Shown here: positions 1 through 7,507 of the stretch, piece after piece
Position numbering within the stretch: the first letter of the stretch is position 1
Layout of the letters: each line of letters begins with the position of its first letter
NCBI GenBank assembly: GCA_002332755.1
Contig: DDBO01000127.1
Span: 1 to 38,215 of the forward strand
Length of the DNA: 38,215 nt
Origin: Bacteroidales bacterium UBA2030
GTDB lineage: Bacteria > Bacteroidota > Bacteroidia > Bacteroidales > TTA-H9
Direction of reading: 5' to 3'
Position numbers and translations under genes: made by a program
The notes under the pieces: model-generated
What the model was told of the DNA's origin: nothing
Databases searched by the model: none
The model's input: the letters and a program-made list of their open reading frames with translations, nothing else

Positions 1-546
1 TCGGGGGGAATTTTCTTCATTGTCAATAAAATACAAGGTGGCCTTCTCACCGGTACGAATTTGCAGCATGCTCGCCATTTTTTCCGAAATTAAGAGTTCG
101 TAAGCTCTGGCAGTGTCAGAAAACCGTGGAAGGCGGCCTTCAACAAGATAGCTTGACAGGAATGATGTATCCATGTCGCTGCCACCTCCTTTCAATATCA
201 GGCCCTGAATTTGGTCTTTGGTTCGCAATAGTCCCGTTTTGTAAGTAACGACCTGAACCCTTTGAATTCCCTTTATTCTGGTAATCTGTTTTATGAGCAG
301 GCTGTCGATTGTGAACGGGGAAGGCTCTGCAGAAGTGTTGTCGCTGAAAGCACCAACCTTAATATGAGCAGCAAAACCTGCTATTCGTGACCGGATCTCA
401 TTTTTGAATCCCTGAAGAATAGCCACGGATGATATCATTACTGCTACACAAATGGCTACACTGGCTATGGCAATGCGTACGGAAGGTCCGGCCATCTGCC
501 TGCCGCCACCCCTCAGAATATGCCTCACCAGTATCTTTTCGAACAA
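1..546 (-). CDS. ABC transporter permease, FtsX/LolC-E type (partial, open at left edge)
   Basis: The 182 visible codons read leftward without a stop and run off the window. The N-terminus has a short cytoplasmic stretch (FEKILVRHILRGGGRQ), one hydrophobic segment at about residues 18-40 (VRIAIASVAICVAVMISSVAIL), then GFKNEIRSRIAGFAAHIKV and a periplasmic domain. This is how the LolC/LolE/FtsX lipoprotein-release permeases of Bacteroidota begin (GFK.E...I.GF..HI). Family members span the inner membrane four times and work with an ATPase; neither the rest of the protein nor the partner is visible. No ATG lies upstream in frame. I chose a TTG at 546 because a perfect -7 box ends at 565, about 15 bases before the likely transcript start. 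The first in-frame ATG is at 495 and would remove the cytoplasmic stretch. The family call is good; whether it is lipoprotein release or another export role is not decided. Confidence 0.72.
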   Translation of the reverse strand, partial: MFEKILVRHILRGGGRQMAGPSVRIAIASVAICVAVMISSVAILQGFKNEIRSRIAGFAAHIKVGAFSDNTSAEPSPFTIDSLLIKQITRIKGIQRVQVVTYKTGLLRTKDQIQGLILKGGGSDMDTSFLSSYLVEGRLPRFSDTARAYELLISEKMASMLQIRTGEKATLYFIDNEENSPR

Positions 547-564
547 GGAATACTTATTTGGTCG

Positions 565-572
565 CAAAAGTA
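565..572 (-). promoter_or_regulatory. -7 promoter box TACTTTTG for the leftward permease gene
   Basis: The minus strand carries a perfect Bacteroidota -7 element (TAnnTTTG). Transcription would start about five bases further on, leaving a leader of only about 14 bases before the TTG at 546. A TTG lies 16 bases upstream as a possible weak -33 element. Confidence 0.5.
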
Positions 573-605
573 TTAATTTTAGTCCGCTCAAGAGTGAAGC
601 TTCAT

Positions 606-1079
606 ATGGATACAGTTTTAATCATTATTGGTGCACTATTGTTGGTTGGAGGTCTTTTGGGGAGTGTGCTTCCTGTATTACCGGGGCCGCCATTGTCTTT
701 CCTTGGATTACTAACCTTGCGTTTTTTGGAAACTCCGGCTATTGGTGATAACGGGCTCATTATATGGGGCCTTATTGCAGCTTTTATTACCATTCTCGAT
801 TATTATTTGCCTGTATGGACAGCAGGACGAATGGGTGGCAGTAAACTGGCAGTGTGGGGGGCAACGCTTGGATTGATTTTGGGTCTTTTTTTAGGACCCG
901 CAGGGGTTATCCTAGGACCATTGTTAGGGGCTATCACTGGGGAACTTTTGGCCGGCAAGCCTTTTGATCAAGCTTTCAGGACAGGTGTGTGGGCCTTCAT
1001 CGGATTTGCCGGTGGAATTTTGGTTAAAATAGTTTATGCTCTTGCAGCTGGGTTTAAATTTGTTTATCTGCTTGTTTGA
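606..1079 (+). CDS. DUF456 family membrane protein
   Basis: This is a 157-residue very hydrophobic protein. The frame stays open upstream to 429, but that stretch lies over the divergent permease gene and lacks membrane character. The ATG at 606 starts the typical DUF456 N-terminus (MDTVLIIIGALLLVGGLLGS). About four membrane segments follow, rich in glycine. The GLLGSVLPVLPGPPLSFLGL and GLILGLFLGPAGVILGPLLG stretches are typical of the family, and the second looks like a glycine zipper. The function of DUF456 is not established. The gene stands alone, divergent from the permease. I see no clear promoter; its start must lie within the permease gene. Confidence 0.8.
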   Translation: MDTVLIIIGALLLVGGLLGSVLPVLPGPPLSFLGLLTLRFLETPAIGDNGLIIWGLIAAFITILDYYLPVWTAGRMGGSKLAVWGATLGLILGLFLGPAGVILGPLLGAITGELLAGKPFDQAFRTGVWAFIGFAGGILVKIVYALAAGFKFVYLLV

Positions 1080-1099
1080 CAGACTATTATTCAAAGTAT

Positions 1100-1127
1100 A
1101 AAAAAGGCCGCACGCATCCCTGCGGGC
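1100..1127 (-). terminator. Intrinsic terminator of the sigma/anti-sigma unit
   Basis: On the minus strand a GC-rich stem (GCCCGCA against TGCGGC, with one bulged C) with an eight-base loop is followed by two C and six T. It lies about 45 bases beyond the stop codon at 1170. On the plus strand no T-run follows, so it serves the leftward unit. Confidence 0.6.
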
Positions 1128-1169
1128 AGCCTGATCTGATCTCAGTGGATAGCAGTAAAATATGACGGG

Positions 1170-2267
1170 CTAACGTAATAATGTGAGTGTACCGAAGATG
1201 GCCCGTGTTTGATTATTGGGATCAGTATAATTTATCTGGTAGATATAAATCCCTGCAGAAGCAGGATTGCCTTTTTGTTTCCCATCCCATCCGGCTTCCG
1301 GATCACGGGAGTGAAAAACCATCTCCCCCCATTTCGAAAAGATTTTCATTTCGAAATTACTTATGCCTTCTGCCTTGATGCGATAAAAGTCGTTGTGACC
1401 GTCGTCGTTGGGAGAGAAGGCTCGGGGAACGAATACCGAACAATTGAGCAAACTGATATTAAATATCCCCGTTACTTTTCTTCCTTGAAGGTCGGTATAG
1501 TCAACGGTAAGTGTAGTCTCGTCGGTGGCCTGATAATTAATGGATTGCCCTGTCTGTCCTGTGCTCCACCTGTGTCCTGTCCCCTCTCCGGCGTTGAGGA
1601 TTAACTCTTCTCCCCGGCATGCCGTTACTATTTGTTCGGTATAAAGAGAAGATTCGGAGGGTTCTTTATTTAAGTCTTCTGGTTCTTGAATGGAATCCTC
1701 AATGGGCTGTTTAGGCGTCAGATTTTCAGCGACAGGGTTTGTATTTGGTTCAGGAGCAACATTCGGTTGATTATTCTGTTGAATTAAATTTTCATCATTA
1801 AAACCTGTCTCTGATAATGGGTTATTAACAATACTAACTGGCTGTTGAGTATTTAGGGTTGAACCTGCCACGATGAGTTTTTTTGATTTGTTTACTGTTG
1901 GGGATGTGTGGTTAATTAGGTTTGGGTGAGTGGTAGCAGTAGTAGGTTTAGATTCAGTAGCTATCTTTTTGATTTCGTATGCTGGAGGGTTGGTTGGGTT
2001 TGAAATTAAACCTTTGTCGTTCAGGGATGAATTGGTTTTTGAAGGGGTGGCGGTAAACAAATAAAACATAAGTGCGGTGAGGCCAACAATCATTGACCCT
2101 GCAGCAAAATAATAGTATTTGACCGAAGAACTGGTAGCTGGCCGTCCAGCTTTGGGGTTAGCGGGAATTTTATCTGCAATCTTCTCCCAAAGCCCCTCAG
2201 GCGGAGTCTCTGAATAGTCATTTATGCGTTCTTTGAAAAACTTACCTATGTCAAAATCCGGGTTCAT
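1170..2267 (-). CDS. Putative membrane anti-sigma factor with C-terminal T9SS type B (CHU_C) domain
   Basis: 365 residues. Residues 1-40 resemble the short cytoplasmic anti-sigma-like N-termini of Bacteroidota (FFKERINDYSETPPEGLWEKI; the PP..LW..I pattern recurs in such proteins). One membrane segment follows at about 51-72 (YYYFAAGSMIVGLTALMFYL), with no cleavable signal peptide. Residues 75-215 are a low-complexity Thr/Asn/Pro/Glu linker, then comes an Ig-like segment (about 216-277). The last 88 residues (VFVPRAFSPNDDGHNDFYRI, WGEMVFHS, GWDGKQKG, PASAGIYIYQINY) match the gliding-motility-associated CHU_C domain used as a type B secretion signal. Its ATG overlaps the stop of the ECF sigma gene by four bases (ATGA), so the two are translationally coupled. 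The anti-sigma role is inferred from coupling and layout. An outer-surface protein with a type B signal is the alternative, but the uncleaved anchor argues against it. Confidence 0.72.
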   Translation of the reverse strand: MNPDFDIGKFFKERINDYSETPPEGLWEKIADKIPANPKAGRPATSSSVKYYYFAAGSMIVGLTALMFYLFTATPSKTNSSLNDKGLISNPTNPPAYEIKKIATESKPTTATTHPNLINHTSPTVNKSKKLIVAGSTLNTQQPVSIVNNPLSETGFNDENLIQQNNQPNVAPEPNTNPVAENLTPKQPIEDSIQEPEDLNKEPSESSLYTEQIVTACRGEELILNAGEGTGHRWSTGQTGQSINYQATDETTLTVDYTDLQGRKVTGIFNISLLNCSVFVPRAFSPNDDGHNDFYRIKAEGISNFEMKIFSKWGEMVFHSRDPEAGWDGKQKGNPASAGIYIYQINYTDPNNQTRAIFGTLTLLR

Positions 2268-2809
2268 TTTATAACTGAGATTTTTTCGGTTTCCATAATT
2301 TTCCGTTGAAGATACCTTCGTGCATGCAGTAGCTGGGTTTTGGAAGTATTTACTGAAATCCCCATCATCTCGGCAATTTCTTTATGTGAGTAACCTTCAA
2401 TTTCGTAAAGGTTAAACACCATTCGGTATCCTGGCGGCAATTGTTGCACGAGGCGTATCAGGTCGCGGTGTTGAAGCTTTTCAAGCGCCGAAGGAGAGGG
2501 ATAGATTTCACCCTGAACTTCTTCCAGATCTTCCTGCCCATGATACTTTTTTTGCCTTACCAGATGATTGATTGCGGTGTTGATGATTATCTTCCTTATC
2601 CAGCCTTCAAAAGAACCTTCATATCGATAGTCCTCCAGACGTGTGAATACCTTGATGAAACCTTCCTGAAGAATATCGGCTGCTTCATCGGGATTACCGG
2701 CGTATCGCAGGCAGATGCCATACATGGCTGGAGAATAGCGCTCGTAGAGTTTTTTCTGCACACGGGCATTGCCTTCTAAACTGCCTTTGATAAGCCTTTC
2801 TTCCGTCAT
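2264..2809 (-). CDS. ECF-type RNA polymerase sigma-70 factor
   Basis: 181 residues, normal for an ECF sigma factor. Region 2 is at about 20-90 (YERYSPAMYGICLRYAGNPD, then DEAADILQEGFIKVF and FEGWIRKIIINTAINHLVRQ). Region 4 carries the helix-turn-helix at about 137-160 (EGYSHKEIAEMMGISVNTSK). There is no region 1 or 3. It directs RNA polymerase to a dedicated promoter set, normally held inactive by a membrane anti-sigma factor; the next gene, overlapping by four bases, is the obvious candidate. Upstream, 68 bases separate it from the outer-membrane peptidase gene, so read-through is possible. I see no TAnnTTTG box in that gap, which leaves self-activation or read-through as options. Confidence 0.92.
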   Translation of the reverse strand: MTEERLIKGSLEGNARVQKKLYERYSPAMYGICLRYAGNPDEAADILQEGFIKVFTRLEDYRYEGSFEGWIRKIIINTAINHLVRQKKYHGQEDLEEVQGEIYPSPSALEKLQHRDLIRLVQQLPPGYRMVFNLYEIEGYSHKEIAEMMGISVNTSKTQLLHARRYLQRKIMETEKISVIK

Positions 2810-2877
2810 TGAGATGCTATCCTGTTTTATACTGACAGTATTGGGTTTGGGATAGTTGTATCGGTTCAGAAAAAAGT

Positions 2878-5619
2878 TTAGAAACTAAACGAAAAGGAAC
2901 CAAATATTTCCACTCTAAACCTGTTTTCATCAACGAGATAAGCATACCTCACGCCCACATTGGCCGGGGCTGGCAAGCGAAAAATATGAAAGTCGCCAAA
3001 CAACTCCATGCCAACGGATTGTGCTTTATTCTTGTTCCCGCTTAATTTGTCGAAAAAGAGACCACCATAAATTCGTTTTAAGTATGCTACACCCGGAAGA
3101 CTCCAGTCTGGATAAAGCAAAGGCAACCGGTAGGTTATTCCATACGATAATAAGGTTTTATCCAGAGTGATTTCTGATTCAGTATACCCGCCGGGTAGAC
3201 GGATAATTCTTGAAGCAAATGCTTTTTCGGTGTTCCATTCTAATCCCGAATAAATTCTAAATCCGTCGAGAAGACCCCAGCCTGGCAGATAAATCCAGCT
3301 TTCTGTGGCATATTGCTGCCCATAATAATGTTGTTTAAAAGGGGTAGTCCTGACTGTAGCACGGAAAACTAAACCAGCTTTGGGAAAGAGGTTTTGAAAA
3401 GGAGTGATTTTCCTCAAGGAAAACAGAAAGGCATAATCTACTCTCGGGATTGTTTTTGTGTATTCATTGGTGGAGCTGGTATACGTCCTTTTATAGTCTT
3501 GTAGAACAACCCCTGTTAAAAATGTCATTGAGCGGTAAAAGTTGCCTCTGCTAAAATTCAGAGGCAACAACATTTGAAGCGTTGCTTCTCTTTCTTTGGT
3601 TTTAATAAGCTTCTCAGTTGCATTCTGCCTTTCATACCAGCCTTCATAAGCGGATGCCTTGAAAATGGGAAAGAACCCGGCGTATTCTGTTTCCGCAAAT
3701 ACCCTACCGCCGTTTTTATCAAATTCATATTCATATCCTCCTCTCAATGTCAAGGTATTAAGCAGGTTTTGCGACATGAACGTTATACCGGGTTTCACTG
3801 TTTCTTCCTCCGTTGAAATGGAAACAGGCCCCCAGCTGTGAATATTGATAAGATGTAAAAGCCCGTTGTAGCGTTTCGCTTGAATGTCAACATGTGATGG
3901 ACTTGAGTCGATGTTCATACAGGGAATCTCGGCAAAGGGAATCACATTTGAATCCCAATAAGCGGGTGTCTCTTCCCATAATAGATTATCCAAGGGTAAG
4001 GACTTTATTTTGTAACCAGCCGGGGTATATTCGCTGAAAACGAGTTCGTTAATTGACTTGTCGAGCGAGGGATAGTCGGCTCCAAAACGAGATTGTGTGA
4101 GTCGGTATGTTTTATTATTATGATAAACAAATGCCATTATTTCTCCTTTTTCCTTGAATTCACCGGCAAAAAACAGGGTATCTCCGTATGCCTTGAGGTT
4201 TCTGATGCAATGGTATGTGTAAGGGGTGATTTGCTTCCAGGTTTTGTTCGCAATTTGATATGAGGTTATGGCATAACCCGCATCACCAGAAGTGATGAAA
4301 AGCAATGTTTCGTCGTTCATCCATGAGGGAAAGGTCAGAAATCCTGGGTCGGGCGAAGGGATTTTATCTATTAATGTTTCTTTTTCTAAGTCTATAAGCA
4401 AAATCTCTTGCAGACCGTCTTCTCTTGTCTCTGTTGCAGCAATCCGTTTTCCATTTGGGGATAGTACCGGAGCTACAGGCCTTGTGGAAATCCTGAAATT
4501 TCTCTGCTGCCCGGTTTGGGGATGAATGAATACAATTTCGGTTCGGTCACGGTGTTGCCAACGCAAATGTGGCACTTGTCTGACAAAAAGGATATGATCG
4601 GTGCCTATATCGATGGGTGTATCCAGGTAAAAGCCGGCTTCTGATATCAAATAGGATTCTTTTTCAGTTTTGATTATAAAAGCCGGGTTTTTCCCGTAAG
4701 TTTGGTTTAAATAAACAAGGGTCCGGCCTGATTTATTTCCATAAATTTCGTTTTCAAAAGGCCCTGAATGGGTTAAGTTGGTTTTTTCAATGAAGCTTTC
4801 TCTGCTTGATTTATAAAATTCATCCGGAGTTAAGCCTGAGATTTTTTTTAAGCTATGCCGAAAGGCCCCAGGCCAAATAAAATGTTTTCCGGCTTGAGTG
4901 AAAACGGGGAAAAATGCATCTCTTCCGAAGCGACGGTTAGCCGACATCACAAGGGCAGAGCCCAGCGCATAGTTATTGGGGGTAAAATCTTTATAGGAAC
5001 CGAAGTAAGCTTTGTCATAAGAGTAATCAATGCCCTCTTCCCATTGTGTTTTTAGGGGCATCAGAAACCAAGGGTCGCGCAGGCGTCCGGCTTTTGAAAA
5101 AACGCTTTCGGTCCACACTGCATCGCCTTCCATCAACCATAGTGGTACATGTAGGCCTAAGGCTAATCCGGTTGCCTGCTGACCGAAGATGGAACTCATG
5201 AACCGTGTGGTGCTCGTTTGGATGTTTGTTATCTGTATGGCATGTCGCAGTTCGTGGGCAGCCAGTTGATTATACCAATGGTGAGCATACATATCTTGAG
5301 GCGGAGTAGTAAGCACCTCCAGTCGTGCAGGTGCCCACGCCACCCATGCATTTGAGCTAACAGTACCAGTATGCAATAATACATCCAGCCTTCGGGCTTG
5401 GGAGGTATAGCGAAAGTCAGGTGTGTTGCTCATTTTTTCGAGTGCGGTTAGATAGTTTTGGGCCAGGTTTTCCATCCCTCTCGGAAAAACCACCCTAAAA
5501 CGTGGAGAAAAAAGCTGATACCATTGAATATTAGTGGGTTCCTGGCCAGAGTTATAAAACTGAGCATTTACCTCACCCATGAACAATAAAAGAGAAACAA
5601 ATACTAACAGTATTCGCAT
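2878..5619 (-). CDS. Outer-membrane zincin-like metallopeptidase with beta-propeller and C-terminal barrel
   Basis: 913 residues. A signal peptide covers residues 1-19 (ends GEVNAQ). The N-terminal domain has a zincin motif HELRH at 122-126 and, 38 residues on, WLMEGDAVWTE with Glu164 as likely third zinc ligand, the gluzincin pattern. From about 300 to 560 there are repeated strands with TolB/WD40-like character (VLSPNGKRIAATE, FPSWMNDETLLFIT), suggesting a beta-propeller. The last 250-300 residues alternate aromatic and polar residues (GLVFRATVRTTPFKQHYYGQ) and the chain ends in FGSFSFSF, as outer-membrane barrels do. The substrate is unknown. A -7 box at 5636-5643 gives it its own promoter, and the ECF sigma gene follows. 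Domain order is read by eye; the peptidase motif is direct, activity is inference. Confidence 0.7.
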   Translation of the reverse strand: MRILLVFVSLLLFMGEVNAQFYNSGQEPTNIQWYQLFSPRFRVVFPRGMENLAQNYLTALEKMSNTPDFRYTSQARRLDVLLHTGTVSSNAWVAWAPARLEVLTTPPQDMYAHHWYNQLAAHELRHAIQITNIQTSTTRFMSSIFGQQATGLALGLHVPLWLMEGDAVWTESVFSKAGRLRDPWFLMPLKTQWEEGIDYSYDKAYFGSYKDFTPNNYALGSALVMSANRRFGRDAFFPVFTQAGKHFIWPGAFRHSLKKISGLTPDEFYKSSRESFIEKTNLTHSGPFENEIYGNKSGRTLVYLNQTYGKNPAFIIKTEKESYLISEAGFYLDTPIDIGTDHILFVRQVPHLRWQHRDRTEIVFIHPQTGQQRNFRISTRPVAPVLSPNGKRIAATETREDGLQEILLIDLEKETLIDKIPSPDPGFLTFPSWMNDETLLFITSGDAGYAITSYQIANKTWKQITPYTYHCIRNLKAYGDTLFFAGEFKEKGEIMAFVYHNNKTYRLTQSRFGADYPSLDKSINELVFSEYTPAGYKIKSLPLDNLLWEETPAYWDSNVIPFAEIPCMNIDSSPSHVDIQAKRYNGLLHLINIHSWGPVSISTEEETVKPGITFMSQNLLNTLTLRGGYEYEFDKNGGRVFAETEYAGFFPIFKASAYEGWYERQNATEKLIKTKEREATLQMLLPLNFSRGNFYRSMTFLTGVVLQDYKRTYTSSTNEYTKTIPRVDYAFLFSLRKITPFQNLFPKAGLVFRATVRTTPFKQHYYGQQYATESWIYLPGWGLLDGFRIYSGLEWNTEKAFASRIIRLPGGYTESEITLDKTLLSYGITYRLPLLYPDWSLPGVAYLKRIYGGLFFDKLSGNKNKAQSVGMELFGDFHIFRLPAPANVGVRYAYLVDENRFRVEIFGSFSFSF

Positions 5620-5635
5620 GGGGAATAATTATACC

Positions 5636-5643
5636 CAAAAGTA
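5636..5643 (-). promoter_or_regulatory. -7 promoter box TACTTTTG for the outer-membrane peptidase gene
   Basis: A perfect TAnnTTTG on the minus strand, 16 bases from the ATG at 5619, lies in the 32-base gap after the RluA-family gene. No convincing -33 box is seen. Confidence 0.45.
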
Positions 5644-5651
5644 GGCAATAC

Positions 5652-6359
5652 CTACAATTGATTCTTATAGTTTTCAAAAAAATGTTCCCATAAGGGATCT
5701 GAGATCGGAGGCGGGGCAATGATGCTGATTTTTTCTCTTTTTACAGGGTGAATGAATTCTGTTTTAATACTGTGCAGGTGTATGAAACCTCCGGGGTTGC
5801 TGCGTTCGAAACCGTATTTCAGGTCACCTTTGATGGGGCAGCCGATATGAGCCAGTTGTGCCCTGATTTGATGGTGGCGACCGGTATGCAATTCAACCTG
5901 CAATAAATAATAGTTATCACTTTCACCGAGTAATTTATATGTTAACGATGCCTCACTTGAATCCTTATGAGGTTCATCAAAAACGTAGGTTTTGTTCTGC
6001 TTTTCGTTGCGTCGCAGATAGTGCACCAGAATGGCTTCCTCGGCCTGAGGGAAGTTTTTTACTACGGCCCAATAAATCTTCGTGATTTTGCGTTCCTTCA
6101 ACATGTTGTTGAGTCTTGCCAGGGCTTTGCTTGTTCGGGCAAAAATTACAGCCCCACTCACTGGTCGGTCGATTCGGTGAACTACTCCCAGATATACCTC
6201 TCCGGGCTTCAGGTATTTTTTCTTAATGTAAGACTTAACCATGTCAGCCAAAGGTATATCGCCGGTTTTATCACCCTGAACAATCTCTCCCCCCAGTTTA
6301 TTGACAACAATGAGGTGGTTGTCTTCGTAGAGAATTCGCGATTCCAAATCTTTACCCAT
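5652..6359 (-). CDS. RluA-family RNA pseudouridine synthase
   Basis: 235 residues. It converts uridine to pseudouridine in rRNA or tRNA. The catalytic motif is HRIDRPVSG at 61-69 with the active aspartate at 64; GRHHQIRAQLAHIGCPIKGD is the second family signature. The usual NKPAG near the start is NKLGG here. There is no N-terminal S4 domain, so it belongs with the short RluA/TruC/RluC-like enzymes; the target base cannot be told. It sits 15 bases after panB on the same strand and probably shares its promoter. Length is normal for the S4-less class. Confidence 0.9.
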   Translation of the reverse strand: MGKDLESRILYEDNHLIVVNKLGGEIVQGDKTGDIPLADMVKSYIKKKYLKPGEVYLGVVHRIDRPVSGAVIFARTSKALARLNNMLKERKITKIYWAVVKNFPQAEEAILVHYLRRNEKQNKTYVFDEPHKDSSEASLTYKLLGESDNYYLLQVELHTGRHHQIRAQLAHIGCPIKGDLKYGFERSNPGGFIHLHSIKTEFIHPVKREKISIIAPPPISDPLWEHFFENYKNQL

Positions 6360-6374
6360 TGTGGACAGACCTGG

Positions 6375-7199
6375 TTAGTATTGCTCTCTTTCGTTAGGAA
6401 AGGCAAGTTGCTTTACATCTTGTATATAAGTATCCACCGCCCCTTTGATTTCTTCATAAAGGTTGTGGTAGCGGCGAAGGAAGCGCGGATTGAATTTAGT
6501 TGTTATACCCAGCATATCGTGTAACACCAGTACTTGTCCATCGACCTGGCTCCCGGCTCCTATGCCAATAGTGGGGCATTTAACCAGTTTAGTAACTTCA
6601 GCCGCCAATTTGGCCGGTATTTTTTCAAGTACAATAGCAAAGCATCCCGCTTTGTCGAGCAATTGCGCATCTTCTTTAAGCTTGTTGGCTTCTGCCTCTT
6701 CAGTAGCTCTAACTACATAGGTTCCAAATTTGTTAATGGATTGAGGGGTAAGTCCGAGATGCCCCATCACAGGGATTCCGGCTGAAAGGATGCGCTCTAC
6801 ACTTTCCAGAATTTCGCGGCCTCCCTCAATTTTGATAGCATTGGCTCCGCTTTCCTTCATAATGCGGATGGCCGAAGCCAGAGCCTCTTTACTATTTCCC
6901 TGATAAGTGCCAAAAGGCAGGTCAACCACAACCAGTGCACGCTCAACAGCCCTTACTACAGAACTGGCATGGTAAATCATTTCATTGAGGGTGATGGGAA
7001 GCGTGGTTTTATGGCCAGCCATAACATTCGAGGCACTGTCGCCTACCAGTATTACATCGATACCGGCAGCTTCGAGAATGGTGGCCATACTGTAATCGTA
7101 GGCTGTAAGCATGGCAATCTTTTCTCCCCTTAGCTTCATCTCCTGAAGAACATGGGTGGTGATTTTAGTATATCTCTGGGAACTGAATTTTTCCTGCAT
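6375..7199 (-). CDS. panB: 3-methyl-2-oxobutanoate hydroxymethyltransferase
   Basis: 274 residues, the normal length. It transfers a hydroxymethyl group from methylene-tetrahydrofolate to 2-oxoisovalerate, giving ketopantoate, the first committed step to pantothenate and CoA. Metal-binding acidic residues are in VGDS (Asp54), VVDLPFG (Asp93) and KIEGG (Glu125); the catalytic base is Glu192 in LEKIP. TAYDYSMA and GIGAGSQVDGQVLV are also family signatures. It is first in a two-gene unit with the pseudouridine synthase. No other pan gene is nearby. A near-consensus -7 box is at 7229-7236. Confidence 0.96.
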   Translation of the reverse strand: MQEKFSSQRYTKITTHVLQEMKLRGEKIAMLTAYDYSMATILEAAGIDVILVGDSASNVMAGHKTTLPITLNEMIYHASSVVRAVERALVVVDLPFGTYQGNSKEALASAIRIMKESGANAIKIEGGREILESVERILSAGIPVMGHLGLTPQSINKFGTYVVRATEEAEANKLKEDAQLLDKAGCFAIVLEKIPAKLAAEVTKLVKCPTIGIGAGSQVDGQVLVLHDMLGITTKFNPRFLRRYHNLYEEIKGAVDTYIQDVKQLAFPNEREQY

Positions 7200-7228
7200 A
7201 TTTGAAAAGTCTTTGTGAAAAACGGCTG

Positions 7229-7236
7229 CGAAGTTA
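7229..7236 (-). promoter_or_regulatory. Probable -7 box TAACTTCG for panB
   Basis: One mismatch from TAnnTTTG on the minus strand, about 30 bases before the panB ATG. The rest of 7200-7439 is AT-rich and shows no ORF, RNA gene or repeat that I can support. Confidence 0.3.
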
Positions 7237-7439
7237 GTTCAATTGTGTATTATTAGCCTCATTCGTGTTGTTATATGTTCATTATGAGCGAAATACAAAA
7301 CTTCTGAAATACCTGATGAATCTATGGATGTTGCATTTTGAAGCCTATGATTGTGAAATTAAATATTTATAAATGTCTTATTCTGAGGAGTCTATAGCAA
7401 TAACCTTAAAACATCAGGTTGGTTTGTATTGGGTTTGAT

Positions 7440-7478
7440 AAAAAAAACTAACCGGCCAGGTAAAAACCCGAGCCGGTT
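7440..7478 (-). terminator. Intrinsic terminator of the M3 peptidase gene
   Basis: A perfect 7-bp stem AACCGGC/GCCGGTT, with an inner GGT/ACC helix, is followed on the minus strand by a run of at least seven T (complement of 7441-7447). It lies 30 bases after the stop codon of the gene at 7508. Confidence 0.85.
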
Positions 7479-7507
7479 GATTTTAAATACTGTAATTAGT
7501 ATGCCTG

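Noticed and set aside
1090..1101. A minus-strand ATACTTTG resembling a -7 box downstream of the anti-sigma gene
   Set aside because: It starts AT instead of TA, has no gene after it and overlaps the terminator T-run.
7200..7439. A possible RNA gene or short gene in the gap upstream of panB
   Set aside because: No clover-leaf, no conserved hairpin series and no ORF with plausible composition; only a weak panB promoter box.
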